Source: Azotimanducus sp965199815 | GTDB taxonomy: Bacteria > Pseudomonadota > Gammaproteobacteria > Pseudomonadales > Azotimanducaceae | DNA length: 64,000 nucleotides | Direction of reading: 5' to 3' | NCBI GenBank assembly: GCA_965199815.1 | Contig: CBDATE010000033.1 | Coordinates: 372,001-436,000, forward strand | In this document: positions 32,884-41,408 of the stretch, piece by piece | Position numbering within the stretch: position 1 is the stretch's first letter | Layout of the letters: each line of letters starts with the position of its first letter | Translations under genes and position numbers: made by a program | The notes under the pieces: generated by a model | Database searches by the model: none | Told to the model about the DNA's origin: nothing | What the model saw: the letters and a program-made list of their open reading frames with translations, nothing else

Positions 32884-34580
32884 GCGAAAGCTTCGCGGAG
32901 CTTTTTGAAGACAGTCAGCAGTCTGTCGACATGTATCCCGGCTCCATTATTTCGGGAACCATTGTTGATATCGATACCGAAAACGTTGTTGTTCATGCCG
33001 GGCTCAAATCCGAGGGAGTCATTCCCAGACAGCAGTTTCTCGATGAAGAAGGCCAATTGAATGTACAGGTCGGCGATCAGGTCAGGGTAGCCCTGCAAAC
33101 TGTGGACGACGGTTGGGGCACGACCAGACTGTCAAGGGAGAAGGCGCGTCGCGCCGAAACCTGGGTTGAAATCGAAGACGCTTTTCGCGAAGGCTCCACG
33201 GTCAAGGGCAGTATCAACGGCAAGGTGCGTGGTGGCTTCACTGTCAGCATTTCCGATATACGCGCCTTCCTGCCGCAATCTCTGGTGGATACCTCGCATC
33301 TCAGAGACCCCATGGCACTCGAAGGCCAGCCGCTCGAACTCAAGGTCATCAAGCTTGATACAGAGCGCAACAACGTAGTGGTGTCAAGGCGTGCCGTGCT
33401 GGAAGAAGAAAACAGCGTCGAACGCCAGGCGTTGCTCGATTCCCTTCAGGAAGGGGCAGAAATGGAGGGCCTGGTCAAGAACCTCACCGATTACGGCGCT
33501 TTCGTGGATTTGGGTGGTGTTGATGGCCTGTTGCACATCACCGACATGGCCTGGCGTCGTATTCGCCATCCCGAGGAAATCGTCACTGTTGGCGATCAGG
33601 TCAAGGTCAAGATTCTCAGGTTTGATCGCGAAAAAAATCGTATCTCGCTCGGTATGAAGCAACTTGGCGATGATCCCTGGGTAGATCTCGAGGAGCGTTT
33701 CCCGCCGGGCACTGTCTGCGATGCCAGAGTAACCAACCTGACTGACTACGGGTGCTTTACGGAGATTCTGGAAGGTGTGGAAGGTCTGGTGCACGTATCC
33801 GAGATGGACTGGACCAACCGCAATGTGCATCCATCCAGAGTGGTTGCCGTTGGCGACGAAATCAAGGTCATGGTGCTCGATATAGATGCTGATCGGCGCA
33901 GGATTTCACTTGGCATCAAGCAATGCCGACCGAATCCCTGGGAGGAGTTTGCCGCGCTGCATAGCCGTGGCGATTTGGTGACCGGCACGATTCGTGCCAT
34001 CACTGACTTCGGTATTTTTGTCGGGCTGGCGAATGGCATCGATGGCTTGGTGCACTTGTCTGATATCTCCTGGGAGGAATCTGGCGAGCGTGCTGTCCGG
34101 CGCTTTCGCAAGGGTGAAGAGGTGTCGGCGCAGATTCTCGCAATTGACGTGGAGAGAGAGCGTATTTCACTTGGCATGAAACAACTGAAAGAAGATACTT
34201 TCGGTGATTATGTCAACGACAATGGGCGTGGCAGCGTGGTGGAAGGCGAGGTCAGCAGGCTGGAAACACGCTTCGCCGAAATCACCCTGGCACCCGATGT
34301 CAAGGCCATACTCAAGTCGAGCGAAGTGGGTCTGGACGCTGTGGACAACATGGCCGATGTGCTTGAACTCGGGCAGAAGGTTGAAGTCAAGATCATGAAC
34401 ATCGAGCGCAAGAATCGAAATATCAGCGTGTCCATCAAGGCCGCCGAGGCCGAGCGCACACGCAAGGCCGTCAAGGCGCATCAGAGCGCCGAAGAAGAAA
34501 AGCGGCAAACCCGCTCCCTCGGTGATCTCATACGCGCAGAGATGGGAAAGAGTGTGAAGGAAGAATCTCCCAAATCCTGA
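32880..34580 (+). CDS. rpsA: 30S ribosomal protein S1
   Basis: A 566-residue protein with six S1/OB repeats (the first begins about residue 20, the last ends about 540), for example NVVVHAGLKSEGVIP, GLVKNLTDYGAFVDLGGVDGLLHITDM, GIFVGLANGIDGLVHLSDISW. It binds mRNA leaders at initiation. The length is close to E. coli S1 (557). It is coupled to cmk and followed by ihfB after 18 bp. Confidence 0.98.
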   Translation: MSESFAELFEDSQQSVDMYPGSIISGTIVDIDTENVVVHAGLKSEGVIPRQQFLDEEGQLNVQVGDQVRVALQTVDDGWGTTRLSREKARRAETWVEIEDAFREGSTVKGSINGKVRGGFTVSISDIRAFLPQSLVDTSHLRDPMALEGQPLELKVIKLDTERNNVVVSRRAVLEEENSVERQALLDSLQEGAEMEGLVKNLTDYGAFVDLGGVDGLLHITDMAWRRIRHPEEIVTVGDQVKVKILRFDREKNRISLGMKQLGDDPWVDLEERFPPGTVCDARVTNLTDYGCFTEILEGVEGLVHVSEMDWTNRNVHPSRVVAVGDEIKVMVLDIDADRRRISLGIKQCRPNPWEEFAALHSRGDLVTGTIRAITDFGIFVGLANGIDGLVHLSDISWEESGERAVRRFRKGEEVSAQILAIDVERERISLGMKQLKEDTFGDYVNDNGRGSVVEGEVSRLETRFAEITLAPDVKAILKSSEVGLDAVDNMADVLELGQKVEVKIMNIERKNRNISVSIKAAEAERTRKAVKAHQSAEEEKRQTRSLGDLIRAEMGKSVKEESPKS

Positions 34581-34598
34581 GTTGCCCATGAGTTGTCC

Positions 34599-34886
34599 AT
34601 GAAACGCTCCGAACTCATCATCAAGGTCGAGCGTGAGCAAGATGGCCTCAGTCATTCGGATATAGAGGCGGTCGTCAGTCACATCATCGAACTCATGTCC
34701 GTGGCTCTGGAGCAGGGGCGCAGGATCGAGATCCGCGGGTTTGGCAGCCTGTGTCTGCGAGAGCGTCACTCGCGCATGGGTCGCAACCCCCGTACCGGAG
34801 AATCTGTTGCACTGCCAGTGCGTTACGTACCTTTCTTCAAACCCGGCAAGGTGCTTCGTCAGCGGGTTGATTTTCCCGACACCTGA
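34599..34886 (+). CDS. ihfB: Integration host factor subunit beta
   Basis: A 95-residue HU/IHF-family DNA-bending protein: MKRSELIIKV start, GRRIEIRGFGSL arm, and RNPRTGESVALP with the intercalating proline. The match to IHF-beta (HimD) and the position after rpsA fix the identity. The start at 34599 is preferred over a TTG at 34593. Its stop overlaps the lapA start. Confidence 0.97.
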   Translation: MKRSELIIKVEREQDGLSHSDIEAVVSHIIELMSVALEQGRRIEIRGFGSLCLRERHSRMGRNPRTGESVALPVRYVPFFKPGKVLRQRVDFPDT

Positions 34887-35131
34887 TGACGACTGGCGCT
34901 GGCACCACACTATCGCGTCGGCTCACCCACAGGGTCGCGACCTTCGCACGATGCCTCCTGTTCGTTGTGTGCGCTGTCTTTGCCACCCTCGCAGCCATCG
35001 AGAACACTGAGCCGGTTCGCTTGAGTCTGCTTGGCTACCAGACTTCCGAACTGAGCCTCTTCTGGTGGTTGCTGAGCGCGCTCTTTCTGGGGTTTCTGGT
35101 TGGCTGCCTGACGAAATCGGGGCGCTCATGA
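34886..35131 (+). CDS. lapA: LapA (DUF1049) inner-membrane protein
   Basis: An 81-residue protein with two membrane helices (about 22-40 and 58-76) and the family-typical FATLAAIENTEPVRLSLLG between them. In E. coli LapA works with LapB to regulate LPS synthesis. It follows ihfB with a 1-bp overlap. The lapB gene that normally follows is not next to it: a hairpin element and a reverse-strand gene come instead. Confidence 0.9.
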   Translation: MTTGAGTTLSRRLTHRVATFARCLLFVVCAVFATLAAIENTEPVRLSLLGYQTSELSLFWWLLSALFLGFLVGCLTKSGRS

Positions 35132-35153
35132 ATTGCCTTGCAGCCAAACCCGA

Positions 35154-35217
35154 GGGAAACTCTGAATAACAGAGTTCCCCGTGCGGCACATGGATGTGTC
35201 GCTAGATTCAGTGCCGT
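35154..35217 (+). repeat. Dispersed hairpin element, truncated copy (hairpins 1, 2 and half of 3)
   Basis: Hairpin 1 is at 35154-35180 and hairpin 2 at 35183-35202, followed by the left arm of hairpin 3 (to 35217), where similarity to the full copies stops near the loop. It lies between lapA and the convergent ComEA-like gene. Confidence 0.88.
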
Positions 35218-35284
35218 CGGGTTTGGCAGGCATTTGGGCGCACCGGACGGGTGCGGGCGGTGTCGTGGATGATGAATTCCCGGG

Positions 35285-35626
35285 CTATTCAGTGTCGTAA
35301 TCAGCGCTGTCTGCGACGCTGATGCGATCTTCATTCAAGCTCACGATTCTCTCGCTGATGCCGCGAATCTGTACCAGATCATAGGGGTCTTCGAAGGGGC
35401 CGTTGGACTCTCGCCATTCGATGATGGATTTCGCTCGTGAAAGGCCCACGCCATCGAGAGCTTCAGCCAGGGACGCGGCATCGGCACTGTTGATATTGAC
35501 AGTTGCGGCAGCGGTGTTTTCGGACTGTTCATCCGCCATTGTCGGGCTTTGTGCAAACAGAGCCTGCGATGTCATGATGCCGAAAATGAGTGTGAGAAGG
35601 GAAGTCAATCGTCGTTGAGTGTGCAT
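35285..35626 (-). CDS. ComEA-like helix-hairpin-helix protein
   Basis: A 113-residue precursor with a signal peptide (SLLTLIFGIMTSQALFAQ) and a C-terminal double helix-hairpin-helix: VNINSADAASLAEALDGVGLSRAKSIIEWR and DPYDLVQIRGISERIV. Such small exported proteins bind DNA non-specifically and may help DNA uptake. It is a single gene between lapA and the tRNA. Confidence 0.88.
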   Translation of the reverse strand: MHTQRRLTSLLTLIFGIMTSQALFAQSPTMADEQSENTAAATVNINSADAASLAEALDGVGLSRAKSIIEWRESNGPFEDPYDLVQIRGISERIVSLNEDRISVADSADYDTE

Positions 35627-35796
35627 GTGAATGCTCCTGTGGTTTCAGTGAATTGGTGAGTGAGTTTCACACCGGATGATGTGGTGCAGACTACCAATCG
35701 GCCTGTCGTTCGCAGGTGCGATACTTGCCTCAATATGTGTGCGAAATGGCTGAAATGCCCGGCTGGGCCAGTTGGCCGACATATTGGTCAGCGTAT

Positions 35797-35873
35797 TGGT
35801 CGGAGTGAGTGGATTCGAACCACCGGCCCCTGCCTCCCGAAGGCAGTGCTCTACCAGGCTGAGCTACACTCCG
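35797..35873 (-). tRNA. tRNA-Pro (anticodon CGG)
   Basis: A full cloverleaf on the minus strand: acceptor CGGAGTG pairs with CACTCCG, discriminator A, and CCA is encoded. The D arm is TAGCTCAGCCTGGTAGAGCA. The anticodon stem CTGCC/GGCAG encloses loop TTCGGGA, so the anticodon is CGG, reading CCG proline codons. The T arm is GGTGG-TTCGAAT-CCACT. The C1 start is typical of bacterial tRNA-Pro. Confidence 0.96.
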
Positions 35874-36019
35874 ATCTGTGCATTCTTCCGCCTGTGATGC
35901 CGGTTACACGGATTGCACACAGACACGGAATTGCGCGCACAGCGCGCACGGGCAGACTGACGGGATACATTGTCGGCAAGCTGTCGCCCGGAGTCAATGT
36001 CATGCTTCAGGGTCATGCT

Positions 36020-37051
36020 TCAGGTCTGGCGCGCCGAGTTGAAGCGAATCAGATTGATGAGCGCATCCCGACAGGCATTGTCCGGCAGTACCATGAGGCT
36101 GCTCATGGCGGTGCGGGCGTATTCCTGCGCGCGCGTTCTGGTATGAATCAATCCACCTGAGCGCTGAACAGCCTCGGCTACTTCTGTGAACAGATGCAGA
36201 TTGCGCCGCCTGAAGGCATCCTTGATGGTCGCTGCATCATCCTGCGAACCTGCCGAGAGCGCGTGGATGACCGGCAGGGTGAGCGTACCTTCAAGCAGAT
36301 CATTGCCCGGCTCCTTGCCCATATGCTGTGCATCTCCCGAGTAATCCAGCCAGTCGTCAATCAGCTGATACGCCATGCCGAAGTGCAATCCGAACTGCCT
36401 GGCGGCTGCATGGATTCGTGTATCGTCACTCGACAGGAGCGCGGCTGTTGATGCCGACACCTCGAACAGGGCGGCTGTCTTGGCGTGGATGATCTTCAGG
36501 TAACTGGCCTGGTCGAGTTGCACGTTGCCGGCGGCATCAAGCTGCGCCACCTCGCCTTCGGAAATGCTCGTGGTAGCGCGGGATATCTGTCGCAACAGCT
36601 CCATACGGCCAAGTTCGATCATGAGTTCGAAGGCGCGTGAAAAAAGCACATCGCCCACCAACACGCTGGCAGCGCCGCCCCAACGAGAGAAAGCGGTCTC
36701 GCGGCCACGCCGGGTTGGCGAGATATCCACCACATCGTCATGCAGCAGGGTGGCCGTATGCAGGAATTCGATCACCACAGCCAGCTTGACAGCAGAAGCC
36801 TCCGAATTGCCCAGACAACGCGCCACAAGCAGCACGATGAGCGGCCTCAGGCGCTTGCCGCCGCCACCGACAATATGGCGACTGATGGTTTCGACAAGGG
36901 GTACGTGCGAACCGAGTTGCTTGTGAATCTCCTCGTCAACACGCCGCAAATCAGCAAGCACCAGATCGCGCGCGGACTCCAGAAGCGCCGCTTCGGGAGC
37001 CTCGCAGGCATGCTCCTGCGGCTCGGCCATGGCTGCTGACCCCGAGTGCAT
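36020..37051 (-). CDS. ispB: Polyprenyl (octaprenyl) diphosphate synthase
   Basis: A 343-residue trans-prenyltransferase that builds the ubiquinone side chain from IPP and FPP. The first aspartate-rich motif is HDDVVD, preceded by GGGGKRLRPL and TATLLH; the second is LIDDWLDYSGD. Chain length is inferred from gammaproteobacterial practice (usually octaprenyl). Starts at 37051 or 37030 are both possible, as neither has a strong ribosome site. It is divergent from rplU, the usual ispB-rplU arrangement. Confidence 0.94.
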   Translation of the reverse strand: MHSGSAAMAEPQEHACEAPEAALLESARDLVLADLRRVDEEIHKQLGSHVPLVETISRHIVGGGGKRLRPLIVLLVARCLGNSEASAVKLAVVIEFLHTATLLHDDVVDISPTRRGRETAFSRWGGAASVLVGDVLFSRAFELMIELGRMELLRQISRATTSISEGEVAQLDAAGNVQLDQASYLKIIHAKTAALFEVSASTAALLSSDDTRIHAAARQFGLHFGMAYQLIDDWLDYSGDAQHMGKEPGNDLLEGTLTLPVIHALSAGSQDDAATIKDAFRRRNLHLFTEVAEAVQRSGGLIHTRTRAQEYARTAMSSLMVLPDNACRDALINLIRFNSARQT

Positions 37052-37176
37052 CGTCAAGGTTCAGAGAGGCTGTGTACAACCGCTTGCCACGCTGCCCCGA
37101 CCCGGCGAGGCACCTGCCGATGCGGGCAGAGCGCCTGTCGAGGGAGGAGGTGTCGAGGAAATGCGTGTCAAACAGA

Positions 37177-37206
37177 TTGTCACAGGAAGATGTTCGCGGG
37201 TACAAT
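37177..37206 (+). promoter_or_regulatory. Likely sigma-70 promoter for rplU
   Basis: TTGTCA at 37177-37182, an 18-base spacer and TACAAT at 37201-37206, about 38 bp before the rplU ATG, in the ispB-rplU divergent region. Confidence 0.55.
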
Positions 37207-37243
37207 GCCCGATGTTTGATTCAGCATTGTAATACAGGCACTC

Positions 37244-37594
37244 ATGTTTGCAGTCATTGAAAGTGGAGGCAAGCAGCACCGCGTCGTCGCAGGCGATGTG
37301 GTGAAGCTTGAGCGGCTCAAGGGTCGTAACGGTACCGTCGGCGAGGTATATCAGCCGGGCGATCAGGTCATCTTTGATCGCGTCCTCATGATGTCGGGCG
37401 AGGGGCGTGTGCTCGCCGGTTCGCCTCTGGTCGCAGGCGCGCAGGTGACGGGCGAAGTGCTGTCGGAAGGCAAGCATCGCAAGATTCGCATCGTGAAATT
37501 CAAGCGGCGCAAGAACTATCTGCGTCGGCAAGGGCATCGTCAGCTCTATTCCGAAGTGCGCATTACCGGCATCGAGATGCCTGTCGCTACCTGA
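37244..37594 (+). CDS. rplU: 50S ribosomal protein L21
   Basis: A 116-residue protein starting MFAVIESGGKQHRV, the L21 signature, with a basic C-terminal KFKRRKNYLRRQGHRQ segment. It is slightly longer than E. coli L21 (103) because of its C-terminal tail. It lies downstream of the TTGTCA/TACAAT promoter. A full five-hairpin element begins 5 bp after its stop and separates it from rpmA. Confidence 0.97.
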   Translation: MFAVIESGGKQHRVVAGDVVKLERLKGRNGTVGEVYQPGDQVIFDRVLMMSGEGRVLAGSPLVAGAQVTGEVLSEGKHRKIRIVKFKRRKNYLRRQGHRQLYSEVRITGIEMPVAT

Positions 37595-37598
37595 GCCA

Positions 37599-37751
37599 GG
37601 GAAACTCTGAATAACAGAGTTTCCCGTGCGGCACATGGAGGTGCCGCCAGATTCAGTGCCGTAAGGCATTGAATCTGCGAGCAAATCAGAAGCGTACTTC
37701 TGATTTGCGAATCTGATCAAGTCCACGGATGGACTTGATCAGAGCATACCT
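37599..37751 (+). repeat. Dispersed five-hairpin element, full copy, inside rplU-rpmA
   Basis: The same five modules and the same 153-bp length as 24849-25001, with scattered changes. The hairpin 4 apex differs between the copies but pairs in both: here the stem extends one more G-C pair. It starts 5 bp after rplU and ends 42 bp before rpmA, so it would be transcribed within the operon. Confidence 0.95.
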
Positions 37752-37792
37752 AGACAAAGCACACCATCGCAATTACATCAGGAGCACACGAC

Positions 37793-38053
37793 ATGGCGCA
37801 CAAGAAAGCAGGCGGCAAGACGCGCAACGGGCGTGATTCGGAATCCAAACGGCTCGGCATCAAGCGCTTCGGCGGCCAATCGGTTGCTGCCGGAGAGATT
37901 CTCGTGCGCCAGCGCGGCACCGGATTTCATCCCGGCACATCGGTGGGTGTGGGGCGAGACCATACGCTGTTTGCAAAAATCGATGGCACCGTCCAGTTCG
38001 AGATCAAGGGGCCACATCGTCGCCGCCGGGTGAGCGTACTGCCACCCGCCTGA
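37793..38053 (+). CDS. rpmA: 50S ribosomal protein L27
   Basis: An 86-residue protein: MAHKKAGGKTRNGRDSESKRLGIKRFGG start, the conserved L27 N-terminal arm near the peptidyl-transferase centre, then GEILVRQRGTGFHPG and VGVGRDHTLFAKIDG. The length is normal. It lies after the hairpin element, with a GGAGCAC site upstream, and is followed by obg. Confidence 0.98.
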   Translation: MAHKKAGGKTRNGRDSESKRLGIKRFGGQSVAAGEILVRQRGTGFHPGTSVGVGRDHTLFAKIDGTVQFEIKGPHRRRRVSVLPPA

Positions 38054-38118
38054 CTGTAGCTCGCAAGCGCTCCGCCGGTGCCGGCGGGCCGTTGCGTTGC
38101 GTACGCCGCACATGTCTC

Positions 38119-39174
38119 ATGCGATTTGTTGACGAGGCACACATTGAAGTTATCGCCGGTGCCGGTGGCAACGGTGCCTCGAGTTTTCGGCGCGAGAAAT
38201 TCATCGAGCGTGGCGGCCCCGATGGTGGCGATGGCGGTACTGGTGGCAGTGTCTGGCTGTGCGCCTGCGAGGCTCTCAATACTCTGGTGGATTTTCGTTT
38301 CTCGCAGCGCTTTCAGGCTGCCAGCGGTGCTGCTGGCGGTGCTCGTCAGAAAACAGGTATCAGTGGTGCCGACCTGCAGGTGCCTGTCCCTTGCGGCACC
38401 ACCGTCAGTGACGACTCCACGGGAGAGGAAATCGGAGATTTGACTACGCAGGGTACGCGGCTTCTCGTGGCCACGGGCGGGCGGCGCGGACTCGGTAACC
38501 TGCGCTTCAAATCAAGCACCAACAGGGCACCGAGACGCACTACCCAGGGGACAGCCGGAGAACGGCGACGCTTGCGTCTGGAACTGAAACTCATGGCCGA
38601 TGTGGGTCTGCTCGGTGCGCCGAATGCCGGCAAGTCCTCTTTCCTGTGTCGGGTCAGCGATGCCCGCCCCAAGGTGGCCGACTATCCCTTCACCACGCTT
38701 GCACCCTGCCTCGGTGTGGTGCGCTTCGGGTATGCCAGAAGCCTGGTGATTGCAGATATCCCTGGGCTTATCGAAGGCGCGCATCAAGGCGCTGGATTGG
38801 GGCGCAGCTTCCTCCGCCACCTGTCACGCACACGCATGCTGCTGCATCTGGTAGATGTCGCCCCGCTGGACGCAAGCGAGCCGCTACAGCGCATCCGCGC
38901 CATTGAATCGGAGCTCATGCGCTATAGCGAAACATTTGCTCGCCTGCCTATCTGGGTGCTGTTCAACAAGATGGATCTGCTTGCTCCGGCAGCTCGACAC
39001 ACCTTCATGCAAGAGGCGGCGGCGAGCCTGCCCGGGCGCCGCCTGTTCTTTGTGTCGGCGGCCACCGGCGAGGGTGTGCAGTCTGTGCTCCTGACCCTGG
39101 CGCAGGAATCATTCGCGCTCACTCGAGATCGGTGCGACCAGCAGGTTCACCCCGAATGTGCTGCGAGTCCCTGA
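38119..39174 (+). CDS. obg: GTPase Obg/CgtA
   Basis: A 351-residue ribosome-associated GTPase. The glycine-rich N-terminal Obg fold (FVDEAHIEVIAGAGGNGASSFRREKFIERGGPDGGDGG) is followed by the G domain: G1 GAPNAGKSSF, YPFTT, DIPGLIEGAHQGAGLG, G4 NKMD and SAATGEG. The C-terminal tail is short compared with E. coli (390). Start ATG 38119 is preferred over 38092. proB begins 1 bp after the stop. Confidence 0.96.
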   Translation: MRFVDEAHIEVIAGAGGNGASSFRREKFIERGGPDGGDGGTGGSVWLCACEALNTLVDFRFSQRFQAASGAAGGARQKTGISGADLQVPVPCGTTVSDDSTGEEIGDLTTQGTRLLVATGGRRGLGNLRFKSSTNRAPRRTTQGTAGERRRLRLELKLMADVGLLGAPNAGKSSFLCRVSDARPKVADYPFTTLAPCLGVVRFGYARSLVIADIPGLIEGAHQGAGLGRSFLRHLSRTRMLLHLVDVAPLDASEPLQRIRAIESELMRYSETFARLPIWVLFNKMDLLAPAARHTFMQEAAASLPGRRLFFVSAATGEGVQSVLLTLAQESFALTRDRCDQQVHPECAASP

Positions 39175-39175
39175 G

Positions 39176-40393
39176 ATGACGGCTTGCACAATGAATGCCT
39201 CGGCTGATATTTCACGCACCGAGCAGGATATTCGTGCGCGACTATGCAGCGCCCGGCTCGTGGTGGTCAAGGCGGGCAGCGCCATCCTCACCAATCATCG
39301 CGGCGAGATCGAGATGCACAGAATCGCCTGCATCGCGCAGCAGGCGGTACAGCTCGCGCACAGTGGCACGGAAGTGATTCTGGTCACCTCGGGTGCTGTA
39401 GCGGCGGGCATCGGGTGTCTCGGTCTCGAGCAGCGCCCACATGCGATCAACGAGGTGCAGGCAGCTGCGGCTGTCGGGCAAACGGCGCTCATCGATGCCT
39501 ATCAATCTGCTTTTGGCAGCGAAGGGGTACAGGCCGCGCTCGTCCTGCTCACGCACGACGATGTCGCGAGCCGCGAGCGTTATCTGAATGCACGCGCAAC
39601 CCTGAGAACGCTGCTTGACCTCGGCGTGGTGCCGGTGGTGAATGAAAACGACACGGTGGCTACGGATGAACTCAAATTCGGAGACAACGATGTGCTCGCC
39701 GGGTTGGTGACCAATCTCATGGATGCCGACGCACTTGTCTTGCTCACCGATCAGACGGGTCTGTATGACTGTGACCCGCGCTCCCATCCGGATGCCCGCA
39801 TCATCGCATTCGAGTGGGCGCATGAGCCGGGCCTGAACAGGCTGTTGTCTGCGTCGCCTCCAGGTCCGCTTGGCCGCGGCGGTATTGCATCGAAGATCAT
39901 GGCTGCGCGCGTGGCAGCGCGCTCCGGTGCCAGCACCATCATTGCCGACGGACGACATCCACGGCCGCTGGCATTTCTCTCCAGCGGTGCCCGTGAAGGC
40001 ACACTGATCGCATCAGATACCACGCCGCTGGTCGCGAGAAAACGCTGGATTGCCGACCAGCGCAATCCAAAGGGTGAGCTCATGCTTGATGCCGGGGCAG
40101 CAGAAGCCGTGCGTTACAAGGGCAGGAGCCTGCTTGCGGTAGGCATTCTGGCGTGTCACGGCGAATTCGGCCGAGGTGATCCGGTGCGCTGCGTCGATGC
40201 TTCCGGTCAGGCGGTGGCGCAGTGTCTGGTGAACTATTCCAGCGAGGAGACGCGCAAGATTCTCGGTGCACCAAGCCGGGAAATCAAACGCCTGCTTGGC
40301 TACATGGGCGAGCCCGAGGTGGCTCACCGGGACAATCTCGTCCCCGCAGGCGAAGGATTGAATCAGCGCGCCGAGATCAGGAAATCGCCTTGA
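39176..40393 (+). CDS. proB: Glutamate 5-kinase
   Basis: A 405-residue enzyme for the first step of proline synthesis. The kinase domain shows LVVVKAGSAIL, VTSGAVAAGIG, and NENDTVATDELKFGDNDVLAGLVTNLMDADALVLLTDQTGLYDCDPR; a C-terminal PUA domain follows (KGRSLLAVGILACHGEF). The start is ATG 39176 or 39191. It is coupled to obg and converges on rpsT, overlapping it by 17 bp. Confidence 0.96.
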   Translation: MTACTMNASADISRTEQDIRARLCSARLVVVKAGSAILTNHRGEIEMHRIACIAQQAVQLAHSGTEVILVTSGAVAAGIGCLGLEQRPHAINEVQAAAAVGQTALIDAYQSAFGSEGVQAALVLLTHDDVASRERYLNARATLRTLLDLGVVPVVNENDTVATDELKFGDNDVLAGLVTNLMDADALVLLTDQTGLYDCDPRSHPDARIIAFEWAHEPGLNRLLSASPPGPLGRGGIASKIMAARVAARSGASTIIADGRHPRPLAFLSSGAREGTLIASDTTPLVARKRWIADQRNPKGELMLDAGAAEAVRYKGRSLLAVGILACHGEFGRGDPVRCVDASGQAVAQCLVNYSSEETRKILGAPSREIKRLLGYMGEPEVAHRDNLVPAGEGLNQRAEIRKSP

Positions 40394-40640
40394 TGCGGCG
40401 CACCAGTCTCGACTTCAGGCGCGCGGCCGTATTGCGATGCATCACACCTTTTTGCGCTGCGCGGTCGAGTTCCGATTCGGCCTGACGAAACGCAGTGTGT
40501 GCCTGTTGCGCGTCTTTTGCCTCGGCAGCCGATGTGACCCGCTTTACGTAGGTGCGAACACGAGAACGCCGCGCCATGTTGTGCAGGCGGCGAGTTTGAT
40601 TTTGCCGGGCGCGTTTCGCGGCGGATGCAGAGTTGGCCAA
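40377..40640 (-). CDS. rpsT: 30S ribosomal protein S20
   Basis: An 87-residue, lysine/arginine-rich helical protein: MANSASAAKRARQNQTRRLHN start, SRVRTYVKRV and the terminal AARLKSRLVRRIKAI. The length equals E. coli S20. It is transcribed towards proB, and the two 3' ends overlap by 17 bp. Confidence 0.97.
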   Translation of the reverse strand: MANSASAAKRARQNQTRRLHNMARRSRVRTYVKRVTSAAEAKDAQQAHTAFRQAESELDRAAQKGVMHRNTAARLKSRLVRRIKAIS

Positions 40641-40734
40641 GGCTTGACACCGGGAAGAAAACCACGCATTGTGCTTGCGTCATCAGGTCGTGTCAATGGC
40701 CGCGCGGCAAGGAGCCTGGGGGAGGGCGTACAAG

Positions 40735-40793
40735 GCATATGACGGGGCACATGACAGGGCGTATGACAAGGTGTATGACAAGGCATATTGAAG
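40735..40793. repeat. Four to five 12-bp tandem repeats
   Basis: The unit GYRYATGACARG occurs at 40735, 40747, 40759 and 40771, with a degenerate fifth at 40783. It lies between rpsT and the PilZ gene. No gene is called in it. Confidence 0.85.
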
Positions 40794-40848
40794 TAGCAAG
40801 GAGCTGCCCGGCAGTGCACAGAATCAGCAGAGTACAGGCCAGACAAGG

Positions 40849-41301
40849 ATGAAGAGCGCAGAGAAACCGGAGCACCCGGAAGTTCAGGCCGCACAGCGTA
40901 CGGATTCCGCGCACACACTCGAGGAGAGCGAGCACAAGCCCCCCAGGCGCCACCCTGCACAGCCTGATGCTCGTCAGGATATCCTGAATGTGCAGATCGA
41001 AGACGATGCCAGTCTGCAATCTGCCTACATGCCATTCGTTACCGGTGGCGGCCTGTTCATTCCTGCTGAAGGCGAATTCACACTCGGGCAGGAAGTCTTT
41101 GTCATGCTGTCATTGCAGGACCTGCAGGAACCTTTGCCAATTGCCGGCAAGGTTATCTGGGTCACCCCGGAAAACGCCGGTCGAGACTGGATGCGCGGTA
41201 TCGGCTTGCAGTTCAGCGATGACGATCAGGAAGTCAGAGAACTCATCGAGTCGCGCTTGGCCTTGGGGGATTTTGTTGAAAACCCCAGTGCCACCCTGTA
41301 A
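40849..41301 (+). CDS. PilZ-domain protein
   Basis: A 150-residue protein: an unstructured charged N-terminus (about 1-45) and a PilZ-like beta domain (AYMPFVTGGGLFIPAEGEFTLGQEVFVMLSL, then IAGKVIWVTPENAGRDWMRGIGLQFSD). It looks like the type-IV-pilus PilZ subgroup, which lacks the RxxxR c-di-GMP site, and no such motif is seen. It may act in pilus assembly. It stands alone, with tandem repeats upstream. Confidence 0.82.
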   Translation: MKSAEKPEHPEVQAAQRTDSAHTLEESEHKPPRRHPAQPDARQDILNVQIEDDASLQSAYMPFVTGGGLFIPAEGEFTLGQEVFVMLSLQDLQEPLPIAGKVIWVTPENAGRDWMRGIGLQFSDDDQEVRELIESRLALGDFVENPSATL

Positions 41302-41408
41302 TCCACCCGGCAAGAGCTGTCACCGTGCATCACACCGGAACCATACCAAGGCGTGAGACTTGTTGTCGCATGCTGTCCTGTCGAATCCACTAGGGAGTGC
41401 AACACTCG

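Noticed and set aside
37061..37726. 221-codon minus-strand frame across rplU and the hairpin element
   Set aside because: Its first 40 residues are a translation of the repeat (also seen at 24794-24976), and the rest is antisense to rplU.
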